Shown here one piece after another: positions 18,032 to 29,216 of a stretch of 64,000 nucleotides of DNA. A model generated the notes under the pieces. It did not search any database. It had not been told where the DNA came from and saw only the letters and a program-made list of their open reading frames with translations. The translations under genes were made by a program, and so were the position numbers. The DNA comes from Rhynchonema sp. JSB1_4 (Eukaryota; Nematoda; Chromadorea; Monhysterida; Xyalidae): contig JASAMV010003182.1 in NCBI GenBank assembly GCA_030248065.1, forward strand, positions 31,156 through 95,155, given 5' to 3'. Numbering within the stretch: the first letter of the stretch is position 1; each line of letters opens with the position of its first letter.

Positions 18032-20056
18032 TCACAATGCTGACCGTTTCATCAACCTCTCCACCCTATAGCGATCCATCTTATATTTCTGTGTGAGCTC
18101 GATGTCCCTATCCATGGCCATAAAGGCCAATATCTTGCCAACCACGGGACTGGTCATAAAACCCTCGGCCGAAAAGCCGACATTAACAATAACGGATTTC
18201 GGATGTTTTGGATGTCGATCCAGAATCGCCTCGAGGTCGTGGGCGTGACAAAAGATGCAACGCTCAATGATCGCTGGCTGACTGCTGTCTAAGTACGGGT
18301 AGTGCTGGCGGACGTAGCGACGAGTGTTCTCAATCTGAAGTTGTTTTCGAATATATACCTCATTTATGGACTTCGGCACACGCCTGATTAGCGTCATAAC
18401 GAATGTGGTTAGTGTGTATAGTCCATCCATCAGCTCATGACATTTTTTTCCAGCTGAGAAGCTTGGTAGGATCCAGTGCTGTTCCGGTTTCGGTGGGCCT
18501 ACGAAAAAGAAATGAAAGAGAAATCGGTGTTTATTTTATTTTTGTGCGCCGTTTCTCTGACATTGCCTTGCGGAGGAACAGTTTTTCACAACGGAACCTG
18601 AACCTCCTGCACAAAAGTGCCATGAGCTGATGGATAGACTATACTGTACATCGTGCTTGCGTGTATGACAACGACGATGACACTTCCACCAGAAGTGTCA
18701 ATGGTCTCCTCACCTGTCCACTGATGTCCACCAAATCTCTGTAATTCGGATCGCATACGGTTCCCGAGGCATGACAGATTTTGATCAGATCCGGATACTC
18801 CAGGGCAGGTTGACCGTAAATCTTCTCCTCCGGCATCTGGCTGATCACCGTGAAACCGCTGTGCGCACTGTAGGCACCTGAAGATTTGTGTGTGTTGTGC
18901 TTTCAGATAGATTTTCCAACAATATTGAAACCTTGTTTCAAGCTCCTCCAGTACAAATGCGCCGTTGCTTCAGTGGTGACCAGAGACTTGAATTCGGGCA
19001 CAAATTTAGTCGACCAGGCGCCGGCTGCGATGATCAGTTTGTCACACTTGAAACATCTAGAGTTGTCGCAGTGCACCAGCACTTGATTGTTTGGTTGAAT
19101 CTAAATTTAAAGCAATGTCACAGTCCTTTTCAAGGTTGTTGTTTCACCATAATTTAGAAAATTGGGTTTTTGTTATCATGTACATTGGAGATAGACCTGA
19201 TCCCGTGGCAGCTGTTTTGAAGTGGCAACAAAACTAAACAACCTCATATCGTTCCACGTTGCATGAATCGACCAGAGTTCCTCCCATTCTGGTGAACACA
19301 TCCTGCACAGCCTGAACACATTTGTGGGCACGCAGCACGCCACTGCCCGGCTCATAGATCGCTCGATGGTGCGGGTAGTGGATAGTGGGAAAGCGTACGG
19401 CTAGTTCTTGGGGATCCAGTAAATCGTGAGCAACGTTGTGTTCTGAAGGAGGTTAAAGAAAAATCACCAGGTAAATAACATGCGATTTGGCCGAACCCTT
19501 TTCCCGCTAGCTTTTCATGTCCGCCGAGAAATCGTCCAAAAACGTGGCTGTATCGTAACTGAACGTCAATCGACCGGTTGGGACGAGTAATTGCTGCGAG
19601 GTCTGGACGTAGATTGCGATTGCAGATTATAATTTACATACTCACACGTATTTAACTCAATTTTTTCAACAAGCTTTTCAGTGATAAACTACTGAAACCT
19701 CCTTCTCCAGCCACCACCACAGCTGCCGCGAGTCCAATATAACGGCCATGTCTGGTGCCCCGGTGATTTTGAATGTGCGTGACTGGCCATGTGAACTACC
19801 GCGTGTGTGCGGCAGCGGGAATTGCTCGAGCAGAAGAACCTGAATTCTGTGGGTCTCTTTGTCACAAAAACAAGCTACAGTACATACTGTATCAGGATTC
19901 AAGTCTTGATGCACCACGGCACACTTTGGAAGTCTGAATTATTAGCTTGGATAACAATGATCTGCCGACCTTCTTTCCGCTCTGAACTGCATGTAGAGCT
20001 GCCCATGAGCCAACGATGCCACCACCGATTACGCAAACATCAAAATCTGACGTCAT
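18032..20056 (-). CDS. sarcosine/pipecolate oxidase-like FAD-dependent oxidase
   Basis: Predicted flavoenzyme oxidising an N-methyl or cyclic amino acid (sarcosine, pipecolate type), yielding hydrogen peroxide; relatives are usually peroxisomal. Seven exons (19970-20056, 19699-19839, 19512-19602, 19243-19442, 18932-19100, 18714-18877, 18032-18334) give 384 residues, close to the family length. Motifs: nucleotide-binding DVCVIGGGIVGSWAA (residues 6-20), SSHGQSRTFK (43-52), YEPGSGVL, KLIIAAGAWSTKF, IYGQPALEYP, and ILDRHPKHPKSVIVNVGFSA near the C-terminus. Cys at about 310 (ERCIF) aligns with the covalent FAD cysteine of the family. The frame closes only if intron 3 (19443-19511) uses a GC donor. 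The C-terminus SAL resembles but does not match the consensus peroxisome signal (S/A/C)(K/R/H)(L/M), so targeting is open. Intron 6 holds a 223-bp mobile element. Confidence 0.88.
18419..18641. mobile_element. 223-bp MITE with TA duplication, TAGTCCA family
   Basis: Terminal inverted repeats TAGTCCATCCATCAGCTCAT and the complement of TAGTCTATCCATCAGCTCAT are flanked by TA on both sides (417-418 and 642-643 of this kilobase). The interior, with GGATCC and GTTCCGGTT, is homologous to the outer element at 21103-24802. The TA duplication fits a Tc1/mariner-type origin. It lies in intron 6 of the flavin oxidase gene. Confidence 0.78.
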
Positions 20057-20512
20057 TTTGCTTCTCGAAACATGTGACTGAAGCAGAAGAAATAAAGTGC
20101 GTTATTTTCGCACTTGGGCACGCAAAAACATCAAGACAAGTCGTTTGCTTTTATTTCGAATCAAAACACTCGTAAAACCTGCTTGCGCTATCACAACAGT
20201 TCAGATAAGAGAAACAAAACATTTGAAATCAATCGAAGTTCGGACAACAGCGCAGCAAAATATAAAGTCGCTTCACGTGGGCATCAGTTGCACTGGTTAT
20301 ATTTACAGGCAGACAATTTCAAGAACGAATTTCGTAAAACAATTTGCATAACAAAATAAAAATATCGAAGCTCGCTGTCGTTGTCATTTGTGTTGGTTAT
20401 TCATCATGGCGATAAATTCTGAAGTGAAATAAATATGGTGGTACACACAGTACTTTTACTGGAGGAAGAAAATCGACCAAAGATAACTTTTAGTGAGAAA
20501 TAAAGAATAGAA
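20057..20512 (-). other. intergenic between the calmodulin-like and oxidase genes
   Basis: 456 bp upstream of the oxidase start and downstream of the calmodulin-like stop, presumably the oxidase promoter. No motif could be assigned. Confidence 0.4.
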
Positions 20513-23500
20513 TTAAAAATAACCATGATAATCTATTTTGCCATCTCCATTCAGATCGGCAGCCTTGAACATTTCAGCAACTTCTCTATCCGTCAGTGGT
20601 TCACCGAGATTGGCCATCACTCGTTGTAGCTCATCGGTGCTGATGTAACCGTTGCTGTCTTGGTCGAACAACTGTATGAAGACCTCGTCAGTGTGTGTGA
20701 TCTTGGTGTGTTCCCGAGTTAGTACTCATGTGTTTCACCAAAGGGGCGCGAAATGAACAGCCGCCATGACAAAACTTGGGTGTTTACAAGAACAGCGATG
20801 TTTCACGCCGGCATGAACCCAACTGGTGGTGCTGTTTGTATGGCGATTTGGCGATGGCCGGTGTACCACCTCTCTGTGCAAACACGGAGAAGAGCACCCG
20901 TGCACAGCTTATGGAGAGGTATTATCAGGAAGAAAATATACATAGATTTCTTCTGCTTCTTTTAGTACCTACTAGATGGGACCCGTGCCTACGCCCCCCC
21001 TGAAGATCCGTTAGCATACCCAAAGCTACCCGTGAAAATTGACCCGTCCGCCCTTCCGAGGGAGGGGGCCACATACATACATGTACATACATACATACTG
21101 TATAGTCCAGCCACCAGCTCATGAGACGACTTTTTTTAAAGCTTGCTTGGCCGCATTCAAAAATGCTCCAGATAAGGTCGATTTATACTTCTGACTGCTG
21201 GGCAGTAGCAGTCAGAAAAATGTGACTTCCCACCCACTTGACTGCTACCCGGTTTATACTCGAAGGCAGTCAAAGCCGCGGCAGGCACAAAAAAAGTATA
21301 AACGCATTGGGGAGTCAGAGGCTGGCAGTCGCCGATTCTGACTGCCGGTAGTCAAAACTAGCAAGTTAAAAATTTTTAACTTTTTTTTGACTTCTGGTTC
21401 ACTTTCTGCACACTTTATTTTGTTTGGGCGTATCAGCACATATAATGTGAATACGTCAAGCACTTTTGAAGTAATTACATAACGGATGAACGGTGGGTGA
21501 TGCAATTTTCAGGTGTTTTTCGCGCTTTGTCGCTTACGTACCCCAAAATGGCTGAGAAATCAAAAAGTTTGCTTGATGATGAAGGTAAACAGGCGCTAAT
21601 CGATTGTGTGTTTGACGCACAGTCACTTGGGATTTGAAAAACAAAGAAATATTATGATATCGAGTACAAGAAGGACCAATGGATTCGAATTATGGACCTC
21701 CTCGACCCGGACCGCAAACTGTTTGAGAATAGTTTTGAAAGTACGTGAGACTGTCTGTAATTGGTCATATTTTAGGCTGGTTTACACTTTCATCGGGTGC
21801 TTGACCGTATTTGTAAGGGCTTTCTGTACCAAAAGTAATTTTTATTTTAACCCTTAGCATCGAAAACAAAAACTGCCTGAGCGCTGATTGCCATGAAAAC
21901 TGACTGGCATCACTGACTACAACAATACCTGCATGATATGTGTATCAAAGTGCATATATTTTACAATTGCACAAATTGTATTGCTTTGTCGTCATAACAA
22001 TTTTGACAATTTTTTGCTATCAATTCGAATTAGCAGCGCTAAACACGTGCACATCTTGATATAAACCACCCAATCACAATACAATATCTCAGAACCAAAA
22101 TTCATCACTATTTTACAGAAAATCAAATCGGTGTCGTCATCCCGGTCGTCTTTCATTTCCCGTCCTACTGATAGCGCGCCACTGCCAGGGCAATGAGCCA
22201 CATCTACACGAAATCCCCCAATTCGCGATTTCAGCGTCGTTGTCAGAGAAATTGTTGGATCGATCAAATCTGAATCGACGCAGTCCATCATCGCTGCATT
22301 CCTTTCGCCAATCCCCCAGGCTGATGGTGCCATCCGGATTGTCGGCGTCGGGCATTTGTGGTGACGAATACCTGAAAAAAAGTAATCACAGTTTTTACGA
22401 CCAAAATTACAGTATTTACCCGAAATGTGTTGACGATAGATAGATGACCCAAGTCCGAAATTTGGGGGGGTCGACTCAAACTTGTTGACGATAGATAGAT
22501 GGTGGGGGGGGGGGGTCGCCAAAAATCAAGGTATAATATAGTGTACTAAGTAGGTAATAATGTGTAAATATTAATGAAAATGTACTTAGATGTATTAAAT
22601 CCGCGCGTAGCGCGCGATTTTTTGCCTATTCGAGACAAAAAATACCGATTTTGAGCCGTTTTGAGGCAAAAATACCCATTTTGGGGTCGAAATGTGTTGA
22701 CGATAGATAGATTACTCCCAAAATTTGTTGACGATAGATAGATTTGCCCATAAGTGTTGACGATAGATAGATGAAATCAAAAAGTGTTGACGATAGATAG
22801 ATGAATTTGGGGGGGACCCCCCACCCCCCCTCCCAAGTACTACCCTGGGATAGTGTAAAAACCTGAGGGGGAGATAGCATACCTGACGGGGGACCCCCTC
22901 CCCCCAGGCAGTGGTGTCGTTGAGAAATCGAAATTTTCCCATACCCAGCCCAATTTTCGGGAAATTTCCCATAGATACCCCCAAAAATCAAAAATTTCCC
23001 ATACCAGGGGGTTTCTCCAAAAACTCAAAAATTGCCCATACCCGAGGGTGGGGGTTTTGAAAAAAATAACCCCAAAAATCGTCTAAAAGTGCCAAAAGTG
23101 GTCTAAAAAGTGCTTAATACAGAGTTTTCTTGCGGCAGCAAGCGATTTTTGGAATTTTTGGACGAAAAATGGCCAATTTTGGTACTTCTCGGGGTCAAAA
23201 AGTCATTTCTTAGGGGTGCTTGTTCCAAAAGTGAAAAATTTCCCATACCCCATACCCCCGGCCGATTTCCCATACCCCATACCTACCAGGGGGTACCCCC
23301 CCAACCCCCCAACCCCCCCAACGACACCACTGCCCCCAGGAACTACACTGGGCTGGGCCGGGATTTTCTACTTTTGGATTGGGCCGGGCCGAAGATTTGG
23401 AAGTTCGGGCAGTGTCCGGCCCGACCCGGCCTGACTTTCTCAAAATGGGGTCAGTGAATTGGGTATTGGGTATTGCCCCCATGCCTAGCTGGGACGGGCC

Positions 23501-26278
23501 GACCTCAAGCTAAAACGGGGTGGGCCCAATGGTGTAGCAGGAGGCGGGGTATGGGGTCCCCCAACCCCAAGGTACAGTAAGTAGGTAGGTAGGTTGACGC
23601 TCCATCCTGGTACAGTAGGTAGGTCGCCGCCCGGCGGCTGGTACAGTAAGTTGCTATTTTTGGCTCAAAATGGCATAAAATCGGTATTTTTCACTCCAAA
23701 TAGGCGAGAAATCGCGCGCTACGCGCGAAATTAGCGTTTTAGAGCACATTTCCATCAAAATTTCGACCTAAAAAATTTTCTTCCCCCTAGCTCGGCCGGT
23801 AGAGTAGGTAGGTTGCCGCCCCACATTTTTGGTGGTACAGTAGGTTGCCGCCCCGCCTGGGTAGCTACACCACTGGGTGGGCCGGACCGATTTTTTGCCA
23901 ACCGGGCCGGGCCGGCTCGGCCGGCTGGTTGAGCTCAGCAAATCATGCGCCCAGTTTTCAATTTTTTTGAACTGACCGTTCGGCAGCCGGCAGATGACGA
24001 TCGAGTGATATGAGCCAATTGTGAAGAACCACAATCGCGTTGATAATCAGAATCCCGATCCCGGCTGCCATGTAGTGGTCGAATCGCCCACCTCCGTTTT
24101 TTTCGTTGCTGTTGTGCATTTTCTTGGCGCCTCTTTCTGCTTTGACGTAACTTTTGCAAAATCAGCACTTGGGTTTCAAGCTCAAGTGACATGTCGACCT
24201 AAAAACATGCGACATAAGCACAATGCACATTATTAAACACAAAAAAATTGCAAAAAAAACGGTAAAAAGGCGTCTATTTTAGACGCAATCACGGTCACTG
24301 CAAGCCAGCACCGAACTTTGACTGCCCCAATTTCTCTTTCAATTCGTTTGACTGCCACCCATCACAGACAGTCACCGGCAGTCGGCAGTCAGTCGGCAGT
24401 CATAAGCAGGCAATCACCAGGAGCAGTCACTGACTGCCGATGACTCTGCCTGCCCTTGACTTCCTCAAATTTTTGACTGCTACTGCCCAGGAGTCAGAAG
24501 TATAAATCGACCTATACACGTGTTTTCGCAAACAAAAGAAAGAGATTGGCTGAGGGAGATGATGACAAGTTCCAGCTGGCTGACCTCAATTTGTTGCGTG
24601 CTTACGCGAACAGCAGCGTTGTTCAGCACACAAATGTTTTGGGAGTCAAAAGGGAATTTACGCACCGAGTGGAGAGCGTGTTTTTAAAAAATACGTGCGT
24701 TTCTCTTTCTTTCATTTCCGAAATACGTGGAACCGGAACATTGTTGGATCCGCACAAGCCAATTTCAAAAAAAAGTCGTCTCATGAGTCCGTGGCTGGAC
24801 TATACGTCTTCCTGTTTTAGTAGTATAGATATGTATACTGTATGATGATTCCAGGGCTTAGACATCGGCACCAACCTTGAACGCGTCATTGAGGACCTGT
24901 TCGAATTTCGTCACTTTCATTTTTCGCGACATCATCGTCAGAAACTCTGGGAAATCAATTACGCCATTGCCTAATAAATAGAAGGGTTTTTATGTTTTTT
25001 ACTGTACCTTGGCGATTTTTTCTTTTTTGATCTCCTTGTCTTTCGATGGATTGACTTTGAAGTTGATATTGCGCGGCAGATTCTTGGGGTAAAACAGGAT
25101 AATACTTAGTGCGGGAATCCTACGCTTATAAATTTGACATTTTTGATTCCTTTATCCTTGGAAAATCGTTGTGTTTTACGAATAGGCTCACAGGCTGCCA
25201 ATAGATGATTCCGGCTCCAATACGAAAACAAAACGATAAAAAAAGTGGCGGTCAAGATATCGGCAATGGACTTTTGTACTCGATAACCCAATGCCGCCGG
25301 ACCAGCCGAACGTTAGCTTAACGCGCTTGCTTTTATAAAATAAACAGCAGACTGAAACGGAATGCTGTTGGTAACGGCGTTAGATTTGATCGATAATTGT
25401 GTGTGGCACAATAGTCAGCGAGCCAATCTGGCACTTTATGCATGAAAACATCAAAGTCCCATGCACATGCCAGGGTTCCTGTTGCTGTGGAGAACTAATC
25501 ATACCTAGGTGCACACGTGCACAGGGACACGAGCCTCTCATTGTATATACACCTCTCATGCACATGAGCTCTGTATTAATATGTAGTATATGTTTGCCAT
25601 TTGAGAGTGGCTCACGTTGGAGCATGACCCTGCGCTTAAGCTGGATACCTGAATGGAATCACATGCGCCATACATGGGTGGACCCGACGAAAATTGCGAT
25701 TGTTAAAGGATCCAAATTGTTGTTTCTTACCGTCAGTGTCAGCATCGTTTATCATCCGCTGCAATTCAACCTCCGATGGTGTTTGACCCAATGAGACCAT
25801 CACCGACCCGAGCTCTTCTGCCGTGATCACACCATCGGCGTTTTTATCAAATAAGGAGAATGCTTCGCGACATTCTGAAAGGGAATGTTATTGCACCGAT
25901 GATGTCCTTGTGCACCACCTATTTTAGGCATAACAGGAGACCATTATACGACTTCAGACTCTTGGATTGGCGACGTGATACCCATCCTTACACGTTTCTT
26001 TTGTAATACATCAGGTCACAACTACTAACCGAAAGTAGGTACACCTACTGTATGTACATATGTATACATGTGACAACTATTGGTACTGCATCTAAGCAAC
26101 TTATACATATAAACAAAGGTGTTACAAACGAGACATTTGCATAATGTGCCGGCAGCTGTACCTGCTATTTGCTCATCGGTCAACTGGTGAGCCTGCAATG
26201 AGGAGTGTTCTTCATTGGTTATTGGGCAGAAAAACATTCGAATGAAAACAAATTCAATTAATGGAACAAACGTACCAT
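20513..26278 (-). CDS. calmodulin-like EF-hand protein
   Basis: Calcium sensor of the calmodulin type. Five exons (26276-26278, 26162-26192, 25731-25874, 24876-24970, 20513-20671) give 143 residues. The first exon is only the ATG, followed at once by GTACGT, as in many calmodulin genes; exon 2 then supplies [13 protein letters not shown]1 loop [14 protein letters not shown]2 loop [12 protein letters not shown] and EF3 loop [12 protein letters not shown] are complete, with Glu at position 12. The EF4 loop [12 protein letters not shown] has Gly instead of Glu at position 12, and the protein stops three codons after HG's Y (..HGYF), so the usual C-terminal helix is missing. EF4 should bind calcium weakly or not at all. 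The 4.2-kb third intron is full of nested mobile elements. An extra 3' exon spliced from a GT inside HGYF is possible, but no EF-like continuation was found. Confidence 0.88.
20987..21102. repeat. dispersed repeat, left half (split by an insertion)
   Basis: The stretch CGTTAGCATACCCAAAGCTA through GAGGGAGGGGGCCACA (about 21006-21072) is nearly identical to 35279-35347. The continuation of the repeat (CGTCTTCCTGTTTTAGTAGT) lies 3.7 kb away at 24805-24831, on the far side of a mobile element. The copy near 35.3 kb is uninterrupted. Confidence 0.8.
22427..22802. repeat. six scattered copies of a 20-bp motif
   Basis: TGTTGACGATAGATAGAT recurs at about 22428, 22483, 22694, 22726, 22754 and 22784 in the same orientation with irregular spacing. 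Spacing is too uneven and the context too low in complexity for a CRISPR-like array. Confidence 0.85.
22570..23765. repeat. innermost inverted-repeat (foldback) element
   Basis: The left arm (22570-22690) and right arm (23640-23765) are inverted copies of about 120 bp containing CGCGCGTAGCGCGCGATTT and AAAAATACCGATTTT. The interior is G/C-rich, with long runs of G and C and motifs such as CCATACCCC. It lies inside the 3.3-kb GACTGCC element. Confidence 0.65.
23566..23860. repeat. GGTACAGTAGGTAGGT motif cluster
   Basis: Five or so variants of GGTACAGTAGGTAGGTTGCC spread over 300 bp, partly overlapping the right arm of the foldback. Function unknown. Confidence 0.7.
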
Positions 26279-28433
26279 GATTGAATTTTGATTTTCGCCT
26301 TCTGGCACTCTCTCTGGATTATGAAATTTTAGCTTCGATATTGATTTTTAGAAAAATCAATACATAGTTCAATATTGGCAAATCGTGCTGTATCGTTGCA
26401 GTGTCGTAAACGATAGAAAATTATTGGTTGATGCAAATAACTTTTTTGTCGGAAACACTTGTGTTTGCAACTTGTTTTGATCACAGTCCGTCAACAAGTT
26501 TTGATCCCCCTGAAATCAAGTAAATAGCATATTTCTCATTCGAAAACACTTGCAGTAATACGAATGCCCCGAGGGAAGACAGACCGATTGGAAAACACAC
26601 GCGTGCCGTCATTCACGCGGACTGAGGGCCAGGATGGAAGACGCACAAAATTTTGTCAAGAAACGTCCGTATTGTAGCTCTTTTGGTCAAGCAAACGTTT
26701 AGTTGGCAAATTCAATAGCACGGTACCTATAGGGCGCCCCGTCCACCACATGAAGCGCTCTATAAATAGACAGCAGGACATGTACTTTTTGTGCCAACCG
26801 CTGGACGCAAATAGAAAGTCTTCACGTCGGGTCCTAAGTGACAGTTTAGACGCGCCTCAATGAGTCTCTTATGAGGTTTTCCTGATTGGTACAGGCTGAG
26901 GTTCCGTGTCCTGAACGCTTGTAGGGAAGAATTTGCAGCCATGTACTGTACCAAAGAGTTCAGCAAGTCGATTTGTAAACGTGGAACATTGGTGAAGTCA
27001 AAGTCTTGATTGTCCCGATCTTAGGCGCAGATCCTGACATCAATACCAACTGCGTTGTGGCATCGATTCCCAGAATGACATCTGTGGTTATCATGAACCT
27101 AAAAGTGTCTATATAACATCATGACGAACGTCGCAGGATATAAACCACGGAACATGCTCGGAAACCAAGCGTTCAAAAGGCTCAAAGTAGCGTCCGGGCA
27201 AGCACATTCTGCTCGAACGGGTAATTCAATAAATCCCTGGCTTTTTGCACGTATTCTTCAAGCTGAAAAATATTGTTCATTGGGAACATATTTCAGCTGC
27301 ACGGGGTACAGGAAGAGAACCTTTTCGGCACAAGTTCAAAATGTTGTGACCAATATTATATATATGCTGGCAGTGATGTCTGTGGCAAATAGCGCCAACC
27401 AAACACAAAGCACGCTTAAAAACATAGGCCAAAACAAATCGCATATTTTGACGTGTGCTGCTGAGTGCTGAGGAACGAGCCATGTCGCATCAGAGAAAGA
27501 CTCACTAGTCTCGACCACTCCGTATCATAAATTGCTGCCCATGTGAAACAGGGTCATTTGCATTAATCGAGACCCCTTGTAGCATATGATGGTACAAATG
27601 ACACCAACATTGCCGCTGTGTCCATGCCACCCAAGGTGGACGGCTCGCGTAAACTGGTAACTGGCAAAAAATTTTTTAGCGATGCACCAACGTGGTCTCA
27701 AATTTTAGTTTGTGGACAATTCTGCGCAAAAAAACTTGACTTTTCAAGTTAAAAAGGTTCGGTTTCGGCGTAGTGACTTTTCTTCTGGTTTTGGTGATAC
27801 TCACCGCAGGTTACCACATGGATACAATGGTACTACGGTATAGCAAGTGAAGTTTATCAGCTGTAACGTTTGTGGTAAATGAGTGCAAGCAAGCTGTAAC
27901 AGAGATACAGAACACTGCATAGGTAATGGAATCAATACACATTACTATGGGCTCACTGAGTAGTTTGGACCCTCCTTGGAACACCAATTGGGTTCAGAGG
28001 ACGTGTCCGAAGACCAATCGTATAATCCGAGCCTCGACCCAAGAACCCAACACTTCTTAGTGCCGGTAAAAGCGTATGTCTCCGAGCTAAAAACACAAAA
28101 AACATGCCGGCCGACGACATCATTGACGTACTGTTGTATATTGGCTTGAAGCTATACCGGCTTTGCAGCTAATGACATCCGTTTTTCTGCACTTTAGGTA
28201 CTGTATCCACATGTCCAATGTGCACAGGTTCAGGTGTCTATAGTTAAGTGACATGGAAACATGTATGGAGCGCATGCGTCACGAAAAACGAAGCAAAAGA
28301 AAAAGGCAGGCAGTGGTCTAAAAAACCGGTTCTTTTCTTTTCAGAAGTCGCCATACTGGCACGCTGCACCTATACCGAGTGTATGAGGAAAAATTCTGGG
28401 ATGGTTTCGGTCACGATAAATTTGACAATCTTT
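26279..28433. other. intergenic, no confident gene
   Basis: 2.2 kb upstream of the calmodulin-like gene. A minus-strand frame near 26970-27094 reads TTDVILGID, weakly like a retroviral-type protease, but nothing around it supports a retroelement. No other coding exon was recognised. Confidence 0.4.
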
Positions 28434-28720
28434 CTATCCAGCATTCCTGGCTGTGCAGAGTTCCCGAACTTTCCGTTCGCTGTTTTTTTCACCGTCTTTT
28501 TCATCGAGCTGTTGGATTAAAGCGAGTCACGTCACGGGCGAGTTGCGATGAACACGGTCAAATGTGTCAAAAGAGCCAATCATTAGGGCAAATTTTCCTG
28601 TTGAAACTTTGAAGGACAACAAACAACCTGCTCTTACAGCACACATACCCGAAAAACTGTCACGTTAGAGCAAATAACGAAAAATAGCAAGCACAGCGCA
28701 CGCAGCATTCCCATTTTCAT
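28434..28720 (-). CDS. possible small secreted peptide gene
   Basis: Exon 1 (28649-28720) encodes MKMGMLRALCLLFFVICSNV, a good signal peptide, and ends at a GTATGT donor. Joined in phase to an acceptor (AACAG) at 28508 it adds a charged stretch (LDEKDGEKNSERKVREL then CTARNAG) and stops at 28434, for 48 residues. Another frame of the second exon is open for longer and looks equally codable, so the second exon is doubtful. The gene is divergent from the HMG-box gene. No family recognised. Confidence 0.22.
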
Positions 28721-29216
28721 TTAATTTTCACTCGAACCCCAGTGCTTACGTCATAGGATGTCGGTCTCTCTGGTTTTAACAAATCCCGATCAGCTTTAGT
28801 CATGTAGACCACCAGTATGAGTATGCCTAGACGGGGTTGGGAATGTTTCTGTACTGCTTGTTTACACTGTGTTCTAGTTGGTGGTCTTGGTGATGGTGAA
28901 AGACAAAATTTACATGATGAGACAAGCGCACCGAAATCATCAATAATGGATAACGTTGGACAAATTGTGCCACTTGAAAGAAGCTCGTAACGTAATGAAA
29001 AGACAGCAGTGAAGACAGCAAATGAAGACAACAGTGTACGATCCGCACCATTAATATGAAATGACACGGAACAAGGTTGCAAAAGAGATCGCACTCACAC
29101 ATCTGAAGTGTCAGTTTGACAGTAAACGCCAGGTGAGTCAAATTTCAAAAGAAAAAGTCATCCGGTTACACCGTAATCTAAATGTCTGACACAGTTTGAA
29201 GCAGTAAGTCGTGAAA
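28721..29216. other. divergent intergenic region before the HMG-box gene
   Basis: 496 bp between the possible peptide gene and the HMG-box ATG, presumably promoter. No motif assigned. Confidence 0.4.

Larger units (their letters stand above)
21175..24513. mobile_element. 3.3-kb element with GACTGCC subterminal repeats, nested
   Basis: Terminal inverted repeats AGGTCGATTTATACTTCTGA (21175) and its complement (ending 24513) extend about 40 bp through CTGGGCAGTAGCAGTCA. ATA flanks both ends (21172-21174 and 24514-24516), a possible 3-bp duplication. Many copies of GACTGCC or its complement crowd the outer 200 bp at each end, a layout seen where transposases bind subterminal motifs. No transposase frame was recognised. 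Confidence 0.7.
21103..24802. mobile_element. TAGTCCA-family element with TA duplication, itself interrupted
   Basis: Inverted ends TAGTCCAGCCACCAGCTCAT (21103) and the complement of TAGTCCAGCCACGGACTCAT (ending 24802), both continuing GAGACGACTTTTTTT, are flanked by TA on each side. Only about 70 bp of the left part and 290 bp of the right part belong to this element, which is homologous to the 223-bp copy at 18419-18641. The rest is a second element inserted at 21175-24513. No transposase. Confidence 0.78.

Noticed and set aside
21992..22522. 176-codon open frame on the minus strand
   Set aside because: Lies inside nested transposon DNA and runs through the GATAGATAGAT motifs; no transposase features.
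22427..22802. CRISPR-like array
   Set aside because: Irregular spacing, eukaryotic context and transposon location; no Cas genes.
26970..27094. TTDVILGID on the minus strand, like a retroviral-type protease
   Set aside because: Only about nine residues fit; no reverse transcriptase, integrase or long terminal repeats nearby.
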